64,000 nt of DNA from Halisarca cf. caerulea. Taxonomy: Eukaryota; Porifera; Demospongiae; Chondrillida; Halisarcidae. Below are positions 12,306-21,230 of the stretch, piece after piece. The translations under genes were made by a program, and so were the position numbers. The notes below the pieces were generated by a model. It worked only from the letters and a program-made list of their open reading frames with translations, did not search any database and was not told the origin of the DNA. How positions within the stretch are numbered: the stretch's first letter is position 1; each line of letters starts with the position of its first letter. The stretch lies in the NCBI GenBank assembly GCA_963170055.1, contig CAUJGJ010000192.1, positions 10,001 to 74,000 on the forward strand, read 5' to 3'.

Positions 12306-12486
12306 TGTGATAACTTTGCATGTGCATGTGTCTAACACGTGTCTGATTGATTAATGATTGGTGTTGATTAGACGTTTTTGCATGATGTATTGACTGCGTG
12401 TGTTGTTGTATGAAATGAAGTTGAATGATAGTGAACTTTAGTAGTAGTAGGCTCTGAAGTTGTTCGACCTAGTTATAGTTACTACA
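12306..12486 (+). repeat. 5' LTR of the Ty3/Gypsy element
   Basis: 181 bp with TG...CA ends, matching base for base by eye the 3' LTR at 16216-16396. It should contain the element's promoter and R region; no clear TATA box is visible. Confidence 0.97.
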
Positions 12487-12488
12487 TT

Positions 12489-12502
12489 TGGCGACGAGTC
12501 GG
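12489..12502 (+). promoter_or_regulatory. Primer-binding site
   Basis: TGGCGACGAGTCGG lies two bases after the 5' LTR. It begins with TGG, the complement of a tRNA CCA end, as expected of a minus-strand primer site. I cannot name the tRNA. Confidence 0.8.
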
Positions 12503-12520
12503 ATATCAAGATATCGGATC

Positions 12521-15500
12521 ATGGCTGCACCGCTTTTTGGGAACGTGGGAGAGTTCCTTGAAGGCAAAGAAGAATGGACGCAATACGAGGAACGCTTGAC
12601 CCATTTTTTCGACGCGAACGGCATTGATGAGGAAGCCAAAAAGAGGTCCATTCTCTTGTCCATGATTGGACCAGCCGCGTATAAGTTGTTACGCGACCTC
12701 ATTACCCCGAAGAAGCCAGCAGAATTGTCGTACAAAGAGCTTGTGGAAGCAATGAGCAAGCACCACAACCCTGCACCCTCAGAGATCGTACAGCGCTACA
12801 AATTTAATTCTCGGGTGAGGCGTTCAGGAGAATCGATCGCAGCTTTCACCGCAGAGCTGCGCTCCTTGGCAAAGTTTTGCAACTTCGGCGACTGTCTGGA
12901 CGATATGCTTCGCGATCGATTGGTTTGCGGCGTTGCCGATGTGCAAATCCAAAAGAGATTGCTAGCGGAGACGAAGCTATCCCTGCAGAAAGCCACGGAG
13001 ATAGCGCTAGGGATGGAGGCAGCGGCTAAGAATGCCCAAACTCTCCAGCCGACGACGCCGAAAGGCAACGCACAGGACGAGAGTTTGCTCAAGGTCCAAA
13101 CCGGGTTTAGAAAGAATTTCAAAAAACAGATCCCGAAATCTACCCAAGCGTGCTACAGATGTGGTGCAGCAGGTCATACAGCGCAGGCATGCAAGCACAA
13201 ATCAACCAAGTGCCACGCCTGTGGCAAATTAGGGCATCTACAGAAAGTGTGTAGAAGCAAGCCAAAGAAGGACAACTCGCAGCATCAAGGGGTTCATACA
13301 GTGGAAACAGAGGCCCTGGAATATCAGCTATACCGAATTTATTCAAGTCAAGACAGCAACTCACCGCCTAATCCATATGTCCTAGAAGTTGAACTGGATG
13401 AGGAACCTGTGCAGATGGAGATTGATACCGGAGCATCAGTATCGATACTGTCATCCGTAACCTATGAAGAGAAGTTCACCGCCAAACCGCTGCAAGCATC
13501 GCCGGTGAAACTGAGAACATATGCAGACAAACCTCTGCAAAATCTGGGTTCCATCTCTGTACAAGTTAAGCACAACTCCCAAGAGATGCAGCTGCCTGTG
13601 TTGGTGGTGGCAGGAAACGGTCCCAACCTGCTGGGAAGGGATTGGTTAGAGAAGCTCCAAATCAATTGGAAAGCAATTAATCACTTGGGAGGTGCAAGAG
13701 AAGAGGTTGGCCAGCTGTGTTCAGAGTTCCCGGGAGTCTTTCAAAGTGGCCTAGGGACTCTAAAAGGGTTCAAAGCCTCAATTAAGGTTGATAGGGAAGC
13801 CACACCAGTGTTCTGTAAAGCCCGGCCAGTTCCATATGCTATGAAACCGCTTGTGGAGAAGGAACTAGAGCGTTTGGAGGAAGAGGGAGTCATCGAGCCA
13901 ATTTCTTTCGCAGATTGGGCTGCACCCATAGTACCTGTCTTGAAGAGCAACAAGACAGTTCGTATCTGTGGAGACTTCAAGTTGACCGTAAATAAAGTAT
14001 CCAAGCTGGATCGTTACCCTATCCCCAGGATAGATGATCTCTTCTCCAAATTGGCAGGAGGCAAGCTCTTCAGTAAACTGGATCTGAGTCAAGCGTATCT
14101 GCAGGTTTGCTTAGAGGAGGAAGCAAAGAAATTCGTAGTTGTGAATACACACAAAGGATTGTACCGTTACAACCGATTGCCATATGGGATCTCCTCTGCC
14201 CCGGGAATTTTCCAGCGTACCATGGAGTCCTTGCTGCAGGGAATTCCACAAGTAGTAGTATATTTGGATGATATACTTGTTACAGGAGGCACACCCGAGG
14301 AGCACATGTGCCACTTGAGGGAGGTCTTACAACGGCTGAGCACAGCAGGACTGCGACTGCAGAAGAACAAGTGCACATTCATGGCAACATCAGTGCAGTA
14401 CCTGGGGCATGTCATTGATGAAAAAGGACTGCACCCAATTGGAGACAAAGTGGAAGCGGTACAAAAGGCACCTTCTCCAAAGAATGTTAGTGAGTTGAAG
14501 TCATATCTTGGGTTGTTGTCATATTATGGAAAGTTTCTCCCACAGTTAGCATCAAAGTTAGCACCTTTATATGCCTTGCTGAGGTCCGCTGTGCCATGGA
14601 AGTGGACATCAGTGGAAGAGGAGGTGTTCAAAAATTCTAAGGCACTGTTGTTGACCTCTCAGGTCCTCGTCCATTTTGACCCAGCGAAGCCTTTACTGTT
14701 GTCCTGTGATGCTTCACCATATGGAATTGGTGCAGTTCTCTCACACCGAGAAGAAGATGGCACAGACAGACCTATTGGCTTTGCATCCCGTACGCTCTCA
14801 ACAGCAGAAGCGAAGTATTCACAGCTAGAGAAGGAGGGCTTGGCTTGCGTGTTTGGGGTGAAGCGGTTCCACTCTTATCTCTATGGTCACACATTTACAC
14901 TGATGACAGACCACAAGCCGCTACTTGGTTTGCTTGGAGAGAGGAGGGCGATTCCGCCACAGGCATCTGCAAGAATACAGAGGTGGGCACTAACACTTGC
15001 TATGTATGAATACACACTTGTCTACCGTTCATCAGGAGCCCATGGAAATGCTGATGCCATGAGTCGGTTGCCACTCAAACAGCAGCCAGCCTCAGTACCA
15101 GTGCCAGAAGAAGTTGTCTTGCTAATGGAGCAACTACAAGATTCCCCAACGGATGTCACAGCTATCAGGAAAGCAACTGCACATCATCCACTACTGTCAA
15201 GAGTTCTACAGTTCGTACAGCAAGGTTGGCTCGATCAGTGTGAAGAATGTCAACATAGCCGTCCAGCACCGCCTTCAGCACCATTACATCCATGGAAGTG
15301 GCCTGGAACTCCCTGGTCCAGATTACATTTGGATTTTGCCGGTCCCTTTATGGGAAGTCAATTTCTGGTGGTTGTGGATGCCCATAGCAAGTGGATAGAG
15401 GTATACCAAATGGCATCAACTGCATCATCTACCTTGATTGAGAAGCTACGTGTTCTGTTTGCCCAATTTGGTATACCCCAGGTTATCGTTACAGACAATG

Positions 15501-16204
15501 GATCACCATTCGTCAGTCGGGACTTCGAGTTATTTCTGAAGGTGAACGGAATTAAGCATATAACCTCGGCTCCGTACCACCCTGCATCGAACGGTCTTGC
15601 AGAACGGGCTGTTCAGACTTTCAAGGCGGGTATCAAGAAGATGAAGGAAGGACAACTGGTGGATAAGTTGTCACGTTTCTTGTTTACTTATCGCAATACT
15701 CCACAGACAACTACTGGTGTATGTCCAGCTGAAATGTTAATTGGTCGACGTCTGAGGTCTCGACTTGATCTTATCAAACCTGATCTACAGGCACGGGTAC
15801 ACCAAAAGCAGCTGGAACAGAAGCAGTCTCATGATCGTCATGCCAAGGATCGGACCTTTGGACCAAAAGATCAAGTATTTGCGAAGAACTTTCGACAGGG
15901 TCAGCCATGGGTACCTGCAGAAATAGTGAAGAATACTGGCCCTCTCTCCTATCTTGTTCGCGTATTGGATTCAGGAGTATTGTGGAGACGCCACCAAGAC
16001 CACATCAGGGTGCGATATTTTGAGGCACCAACAGCTGACGTCACTGAGGATTCGTTCATTCCTGTTTGGACAGATATAGGTGGAAGTGAGTCAGTGGTCG
16101 GGCCTGAATGCTCGGTGCCAGATACACCATCAGCAGTCACTCCTAGAAGTGAGCGTAGATACCCAGAAAGAGATCGACGTCCTCCGGAACGGTTCACTTT
16201 CTAG
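12521..16204 (+). CDS. Gag-Pol polyprotein, Ty3/Gypsy, integrase zinc domain deleted
   Basis: The polyprotein has 1,227 residues from the first ATG (12521) to TAG 16202-16204, with no internal stop. The order is Gag capsid-like region (about 1-195), two CCHC knuckles (C211-C224 and C231-C244), aspartic protease (DTGA at 302-305), RT (YLDD 581-584, with LPYGISSAPGIFQ before it), RNase H (D730) and integrase. The integrase core is complete: D938, D992, E1028 (D-x53-D-x35-E), and a GPLSYLVRV module lies near the C-terminus. The usual HHCC domain is not: QFVQQGW runs straight into DQCEECQHSRP at about 15229-15237, so both histidines and most of the linker, roughly 90 residues by family comparison, are missing in frame. 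Gag and Pol share one frame, as in K02A2.6/Mag-like elements. RT, RNase H and protease look functional; autonomous integration is doubtful. Confidence 0.93.
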   Translation: MAAPLFGNVGEFLEGKEEWTQYEERLTHFFDANGIDEEAKKRSILLSMIGPAAYKLLRDLITPKKPAELSYKELVEAMSKHHNPAPSEIVQRYKFNSRVRRSGESIAAFTAELRSLAKFCNFGDCLDDMLRDRLVCGVADVQIQKRLLAETKLSLQKATEIALGMEAAAKNAQTLQPTTPKGNAQDESLLKVQTGFRKNFKKQIPKSTQACYRCGAAGHTAQACKHKSTKCHACGKLGHLQKVCRSKPKKDNSQHQGVHTVETEALEYQLYRIYSSQDSNSPPNPYVLEVELDEEPVQMEIDTGASVSILSSVTYEEKFTAKPLQASPVKLRTYADKPLQNLGSISVQVKHNSQEMQLPVLVVAGNGPNLLGRDWLEKLQINWKAINHLGGAREEVGQLCSEFPGVFQSGLGTLKGFKASIKVDREATPVFCKARPVPYAMKPLVEKELERLEEEGVIEPISFADWAAPIVPVLKSNKTVRICGDFKLTVNKVSKLDRYPIPRIDDLFSKLAGGKLFSKLDLSQAYLQVCLEEEAKKFVVVNTHKGLYRYNRLPYGISSAPGIFQRTMESLLQGIPQVVVYLDDILVTGGTPEEHMCHLREVLQRLSTAGLRLQKNKCTFMATSVQYLGHVIDEKGLHPIGDKVEAVQKAPSPKNVSELKSYLGLLSYYGKFLPQLASKLAPLYALLRSAVPWKWTSVEEEVFKNSKALLLTSQVLVHFDPAKPLLLSCDASPYGIGAVLSHREEDGTDRPIGFASRTLSTAEAKYSQLEKEGLACVFGVKRFHSYLYGHTFTLMTDHKPLLGLLGERRAIPPQASARIQRWALTLAMYEYTLVYRSSGAHGNADAMSRLPLKQQPASVPVPEEVVLLMEQLQDSPTDVTAIRKATAHHPLLSRVLQFVQQGWLDQCEECQHSRPAPPSAPLHPWKWPGTPWSRLHLDFAGPFMGSQFLVVVDAHSKWIEVYQMASTASSTLIEKLRVLFAQFGIPQVIVTDNGSPFVSRDFELFLKVNGIKHITSAPYHPASNGLAERAVQTFKAGIKKMKEGQLVDKLSRFLFTYRNTPQTTTGVCPAEMLIGRRLRSRLDLIKPDLQARVHQKQLEQKQSHDRHAKDRTFGPKDQVFAKNFRQGQPWVPAEIVKNTGPLSYLVRVLDSGVLWRRHQDHIRVRYFEAPTADVTEDSFIPVWTDIGGSESVVGPECSVPDTPSAVTPRSERRYPERDRRPPERFTF

Positions 16205-16215
16205 GAGGGAGGAGA
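16203..16215 (+). promoter_or_regulatory. Polypurine tract
   Basis: AGGAGGGAGGAGA is immediately 5' of the 3' LTR and overlaps the stop codon. It is the expected primer for plus-strand DNA synthesis. Confidence 0.85.
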
Positions 16216-16396
16216 TGTGATAACTTTGCATGTGCATGTGTCTAACACGTGTCTGATTGATTAATGATTGGTGTTGATTAGACGTTTTTGCATGATGTAT
16301 TGACTGCGTGTGTTGTTGTATGAAATGAAGTTGAATGATAGTGAACTTTAGTAGTAGTAGGCTCTGAAGTTGTTCGACCTAGTTATAGTTACTACA
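16216..16396 (+). repeat. 3' LTR of the Ty3/Gypsy element
   Basis: 181 bp, identical by eye to the 5' LTR, followed directly by the target duplication GTAGG. Confidence 0.97.
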
Positions 16397-16401
16397 GTAG
16401 G

Positions 16402-17023
16402 TTCCCAGTGCATGTGATACACATAAAAAAGAAACAAATAAGGCTATAACTGCCTGTGTGGTCTTCTCTATCTTAGTGAGCACCTGGTTTTCCAATACCA
16501 GGAAGACCTCTTTATTATCTTGCTGGTTTCCAAGAGTAAGTAGGCAACATTGTTTTGTGGTCATCAATTCTGCTTCTTTTGGAATATTTGCAATTTAATC
16601 TACAATGAGTATATATACATATTATAGGTGAACATACAAATGTATATATAGCATGGGCACCTTAACTAATATTTTAGACCTTGCATGGATGTACTTACTG
16701 GCACTATTCTCATAATTCAATTATAATCCACCTTTGAATGCGGATCAGGAAGAAGGTGCTGTAGCACTTGTAGGGCCAAGAGGCTTAGACTGCCTATAAA
16801 GGCAATAGAAGGATAACAGACGATTTAAGGCTTATTATTCAAGATTATCTAACAACACTAAAAGGGTTGCATCCGTCTCTTAGTCTGCCTCCCAAGGCAC
16901 ACTTTTTAGTACATTGTCCTTCTATGATGAAAAGGCAAGCCTCAATGCATGCATGCATGCATGTATGTGTATTATAATAATTATGGACTAATTAGCAAGA
17001 TTTATGCATTTTGTTTTGCTCAG
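16402..17023. other. Non-coding flank of the Gypsy insertion
   Basis: No gene is seen. It is ordinary AT-rich DNA with a (GCAT)n run near 16946-16962, ending at the acceptor of the exon at 17024. Confidence 0.5.
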
Positions 17024-17284
17024 ATTTGGTCCTTTATGCCGTTTGTGGAGTATGAGGTTGGAAGGGAAGCATTACGAATTCAAGCAGCTGTGCAAGAAAA
17101 CAAGCTACAAGAATTTACTGTATACTTTGACTCACCAGCATCAATGCCGTGTGGCATCAGCCTTCACTGTAGTGACACATTTTCAAAATTTTGCACAACT
17201 GTTGGGTCACAATGTAAGTTGCTTATAGTTATTTTGCATGCGCATAGCATATTTTAATTGTAATAATTTTATACGGCATACATG

Positions 17285-17316
<32 letters not shown>

Positions 17317-17766
17317 CTATTTTATATACCGTATGCGTTGAATGTTTCGCGCGGTTTTAGTTTCGCGAATCGCTGATTTCCGTTTTATTCGCGTTTTTAG
17401 TTTCGCGAGCACCACATTTCAAAGTGTAATACTGGTATCATGTGCAAGGCAAGGTGTTGCCTAGAAAGATGTCGTTTGATATATAGATAGCTGTACGCGT
17501 GGATTTCACATTTATAAGGAGTCAGCCCATCTTTAGATGGGGATGTCCTTTGGTGTGAACGCGAGTTAGGCAACCGAGAAGATCCGTTTGCAGTCGCAGC
17601 GAAGAACAATGCCATTGTTGGACACTTGCCACATACTATTTCGTGTTTCTGCTCGCTATTTCTCAGGCACAATAGATGTATAATGTGTCGCATTACCGAT
17701 AAGCGTAGGCGATCCGTCGATTTGCTCCAAGGTGGCCTAGGGAAGGGGACTTTTCGCAAATTATAG

Positions 17767-17842
<76 letters not shown>

Positions 17843-18195
17843 CAGTGGCGTAGGAGCTGCAACGGCCACAGCGGTTTTGGCCGCTGCACTTTTTTCAATA
17901 GCCTGAATATTTAGAGGGCTATTAATGATAAAGTTATTCATAGCTATGATTGGTAAAGTTATTCATAGCTAAATTAGTATGGCCTGATCATTTCAATCAC
18001 CTCTCCACGTGGATCATTGTCACCAGTGCGGATGCGTATCGCGCCGTTGGAGTGAACAAGATGTGATTTAAAGTTACTATGCCCGTACCCGATCAACTTC
18101 GAAGCATTTCCTTCCCAAAGAGAAACTTTGGGAAGAACACAGAAGTGAAGCAAAGGTTTGATGGCTTTGCCACTTCAAAATTGCTTCCTACGCCC

Positions 18196-18253
<58 letters not shown>

Positions 18254-19210
18254 CTATTTTATGTATATATATATATATATTACGATTTTGTACGAAATTA
18301 CGATTTTCACTACACACACCGTAACTACTATTACGATTACAGTACGTTACTTAACGATTACGCTACAGAAACTTTTTTTGATGTCTACCGTATATATATA
18401 TATATATATATGGCCTAATATATATGGCCTAATAGAACTGCCATGCAGCAATAAAATAGTTATATATATATATATATATATATATATAACTATTTTATTG
18501 CTGCATGGCAGTTCTATTTTAATCTGATGTATACTTATATGTACATACATGCAGATGTTAGTTGTTCTATTCGAGATGTACCATATGCGTCAGAGCTGGA
18601 AGAATTGATTCATTCTGTAGGGACTACAGTATGTCCTACATCAGAGATTTTGAGGTTTGTACTGAACAACTGCATGAATCATACATGCAGATATTTACCA
18701 TCGAGTGTTAATTGCATAAGACTTGTTGCACTTATTATTATTTACATTGGTAATTTGTGTTAAACTTAATTCTTTTGCATGCATGGTATCACTTATAAAT
18801 CAATGCATAATTATAATTATTAGATTTTTACTTGTATTGTGCGTTGCATTGAATAATATAATGTCAAACATTTGTGTACATGCATGATATTGAAGTAACA
18901 AGTTTGTCTTTTCTACTTTATTCACACGCACAGATACAATGTTGCAAGCATCAAGTGTACACATTTCCGGTCACAAAAATGCTACCTTTTCATGAAGGCA
19001 GATGAAGTCAGTTCTTTACCTGAATTTGTAAAGTTGCATGACATCATCACGGTCCAGGATTCCAGTGATGTTATATTTGTTATTTCCCTTTTGAGAACTA
19101 TTTGCTTTGACCAAAAGTTTGGTGCTTATGAAGTTGAACCCATCCATGAAGCATATGCTTGCTTTTATGTTGTTTCACTCAAGTGCCATTATTTGTTCAA
19201 GTGTATATAA
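17024..19210 (+). CDS. 3' exons of an unnamed gene with FGPL...EGKH motif
   Basis: Three exon-like blocks are visible. Block 1 (17024-17213, acceptor CTCAG) reads FGPLCRLWSMRLEGKH then FKQLCKKTSYKN and HQHQ. Block 2 (18555-18654, acceptor ATGCAG) reads VSCSIRDVPYASELEE. Block 3 (18934-19210, acceptor CACAG, stop TAA 19208-19210) includes YNVASIKCTHFRSQ and a FGAYEV stretch. Blocks 2 and 3 join in phase 2, giving SEILRYNV. A GPL...MRxEGKH..FK segment followed by a C-terminal beta-rich part recurs in many uncharacterised, often multicopy invertebrate proteins; I recall it from such sequences but know no function. Block 1 ends at a good GTAAGT donor but in phase 0, while block 2 needs phase 1, so an exon is missing, another donor is used or the gene is decaying. 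(TA)n and a palindrome occupy the intron. Upstream exons were not found. Confidence 0.5.
17764..17842. repeat. (TA)n microsatellite
   Basis: About 80 bp of TA with one CA interruption, preceded by TTATAGT, a variant of the arm edge seen in the palindrome at 18431-18518. Confidence 0.9.
18198..18280. repeat. (TA)n tracts around ACTATTTTATG
   Basis: Two TA runs are separated by ACTATTTTATG, the sequence that flanks the TA core of the nearby palindrome. This suggests they derive from the same kind of element. Confidence 0.85.
18431..18518. repeat. Perfect 88-bp palindrome with TA core
   Basis: Each 44-base arm begins AATAGAACTGCCATGCAGCA, continues ATAAAATAGT and ends in TA repeats; the two arms are exact reverse complements with no spacer. 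It could extrude as a cruciform. It is probably a small foldback element whose centre is or became (TA)n. Confidence 0.9.
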
Positions 19211-19928
19211 ATATTGCTAACAAATGTTACGTAAAATCCAAGTATGACTTAAGTGGTTACTTTTAATATTATATAGCTGCAATTATATTGATTTTATGTG
19301 CATGACTGTGCATGTATTGCTGCAATGTGCCTATCTGATATGCATAGACTAAGTATAATTGTGTTACAATATTACAGTTTTGTCATTATACTGAACTATA
19401 TACGTAAGTCAGACTCGATCTGTATGTTATCATGATGTTGAGAGCATGCACCTGCTCACTTTGAGTTGATTAAGCTGCCTATTATTAACAGGCAGATAAA
19501 TTTAATATTATATATAGGTATATGATATAATTATAGACTATTCAAGTCTTTCAATTTAAAATTTATAAATTCAAGTGATCAGAAGCATGGACTTGTTTTC
19601 AGCTCACAAGGTTGTAAGTATCTGAACTTTAGACTGCAAGCCATGCTAGTTTAAAGTCAAAAATCTTATTCCAAGAATTTCTGACATCTAGCTGATATCG
19701 TAGACTTTCCAATGTAAGCTGTGATTGTTACAGGGGAAGTGTCAAATTACCACATCTGCATGAATCTCATCATGTGGGCTGGCGGGACTCCAAAAATCTG
19801 AGCTATACTTGTTAAGCCGGAAGTATCAAATTATCACCTCGGAATCTCATCATGCGGACCACTGGACAATATTATTATATAAAAAAATTAACCGCAGTAC
19901 AAACTCTATATTATTTGCCGTGTGCTTG

Positions 19929-19935
19929 CACACAT

Positions 19936-19968
<33 letters not shown>

Positions 19969-20046
19969 TGCACACACACACATGCACACACACACATGCA
20001 CGCATGCATGCATGCATGCACACATGCACACACACGCACACATGCA
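19929..20046. repeat. (CA)n / (GCAT)n compound microsatellite
   Basis: CA repeats with CG interruptions grade into GCATGCATGCAT and back to CACACATGCA. Confidence 0.9.
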
Positions 20047-20375
20047 AGATATAAGGTGAATGCCATACTTCGCCTATGGCAGGTTGCTACCAACTGCGTC
20101 ATTTGCTGATGTCACAGAAAAACATGGTGCTAGAAATTGTGACTTCACGAGGCCATTTGGGGGCTTTGAATTTGAAAAACTCTCAAGGCGACATATGCAA
20201 GAATGACCAGTGCCTGAGTTACGTACTTTCATGCATTCCCCTACATTTTGAGAGCAACTTGTTTCGGGGGGGGGGGATTCAGTGCCCCTTCAAACATACA
20301 TTTGATATTGCATGAAAGTGGGCTTACACCCATACGGGCTTCCAAAGTCAAATTGGACTACTTTGCATCATGGTT

Positions 20376-20454
20376 GTGACATAGTCTGGTCTGCTACAAC
20401 CAATCCCCATATCTATGTTTGATTGTCGTAGCAAGCCAGACTATAGATTGTCAC
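20376..20454. repeat. Foldback repeat, about 79 bp
   Basis: GTGACATAGTCTGG..CTGCTACAAC pairs with TTGTCGTAGCAAGCCAGACTATAG..GTCAC with a few mismatches and a short central loop. Confidence 0.65.
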
Positions 20455-21230
20455 AAGATCATAATTGGGTATTTTACGTGAAACACATTATTTGAGTGTT
20501 GTGATGGAAAGAAAAAAACGGCATTACTTTCACAGTTTGTATGCTGTAATGAAATTTAGGGATTCATCGACATATCATATACGTATATAGTCTATAAAAA
20601 AGTGGACCCTATGTAGTTCCAGCATACACATGTGGGACATGTCCAGGATCTGTTATGATAGCACTCCACAGTTTGGATAGTGATAAATTGTAATTTTGGC
20701 GTGTACAGGTTATTAGGTACACATTTATCACGTGGTTTAGGCTCATATTTGGGCATATAGGAGTACTGGATCTGCGTAGTGACGTTTTCTGTCGTCACTT
20801 ATGCTCTGTCGCATGCTGGCTTGTGACCTAACTCAATGTTCTTTTGAACTTTGTTGTACAATCTGGAAGCCGTTTCTTGCATGGTGCCAACTTCCAGCCA
20901 ATTGTCATACAACTTTTCTATGTTGCAGCAAGAGAGCTTTTGATCCTGTCCCAAGTTACAGGAGCTTGAATTTTGCCTTTTAAGGGCCTGTAGATCTCCG
21001 CTTTGGAGAGGAATGGTCTATGCTGCCACATGGAAAAGTTAGTGTTTTGTTTTAGCGATTCATGTTACAAAATGTGACTCCCTGCTCAGTTGAAGGCACA
21101 TTTGCACTAGTAGCAACATACCCCAATACCATTTGAATGAAACTATATGAACAGAATTAAACATTAATAATTGTAAGTGGATGAAGTCCATACAAGTTGA
21201 GACAATATATATACTAAACATATGATACAG

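Larger units (their letters stand above)
12301..16401 (+). mobile_element. Full-length Ty3/Gypsy LTR retrotransposon
   Basis: The 181-bp LTRs (12306-12486 and 16216-16396) start TGTGATAAC and end ACTACA, and I see no difference between them. They are flanked by the 5-bp target duplication GTAGG (12301-12305 and 16397-16401). A primer-binding site follows the 5' LTR, a polypurine tract precedes the 3' LTR, and one open frame lies between. Identical LTRs mean a recent insertion. It lies upstream of the exons at 17.0-19.2 kb, possibly within an intron of that gene. There is no envelope gene. The integrase lacks its N-terminal zinc-binding part, so this copy may depend on relatives. Confidence 0.97.
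17214..18554. other. Repeat-filled intron-like region
   Basis: It holds (TA)n tracts at 17287-17314, 17764-17842, 18198-18251 and 18262-18280, several edged by ACTATTTTAT, and the 88-bp palindrome at 18431-18518. No exon was recognised. Confidence 0.6.
19211..21230. other. Non-coding region before locus A
   Basis: It contains the (CA)n/(GCAT)n tract (19929-20046), a foldback (20376-20454) and two imperfect direct copies of GGAAGTGTCAAATTA (about 19736 and 19821). No exon for the first half of the locus A Ig domain was found. Confidence 0.5.

Noticed and set aside
12301..16401. Gypsy element as an endogenous retrovirus
   Set aside because: There is no envelope frame between the end of Pol and the 3' LTR.
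17397..18527. Tyr/Ile-repeat open frames on both strands
   Set aside because: They are translations of (TA)n tracts and the palindrome.
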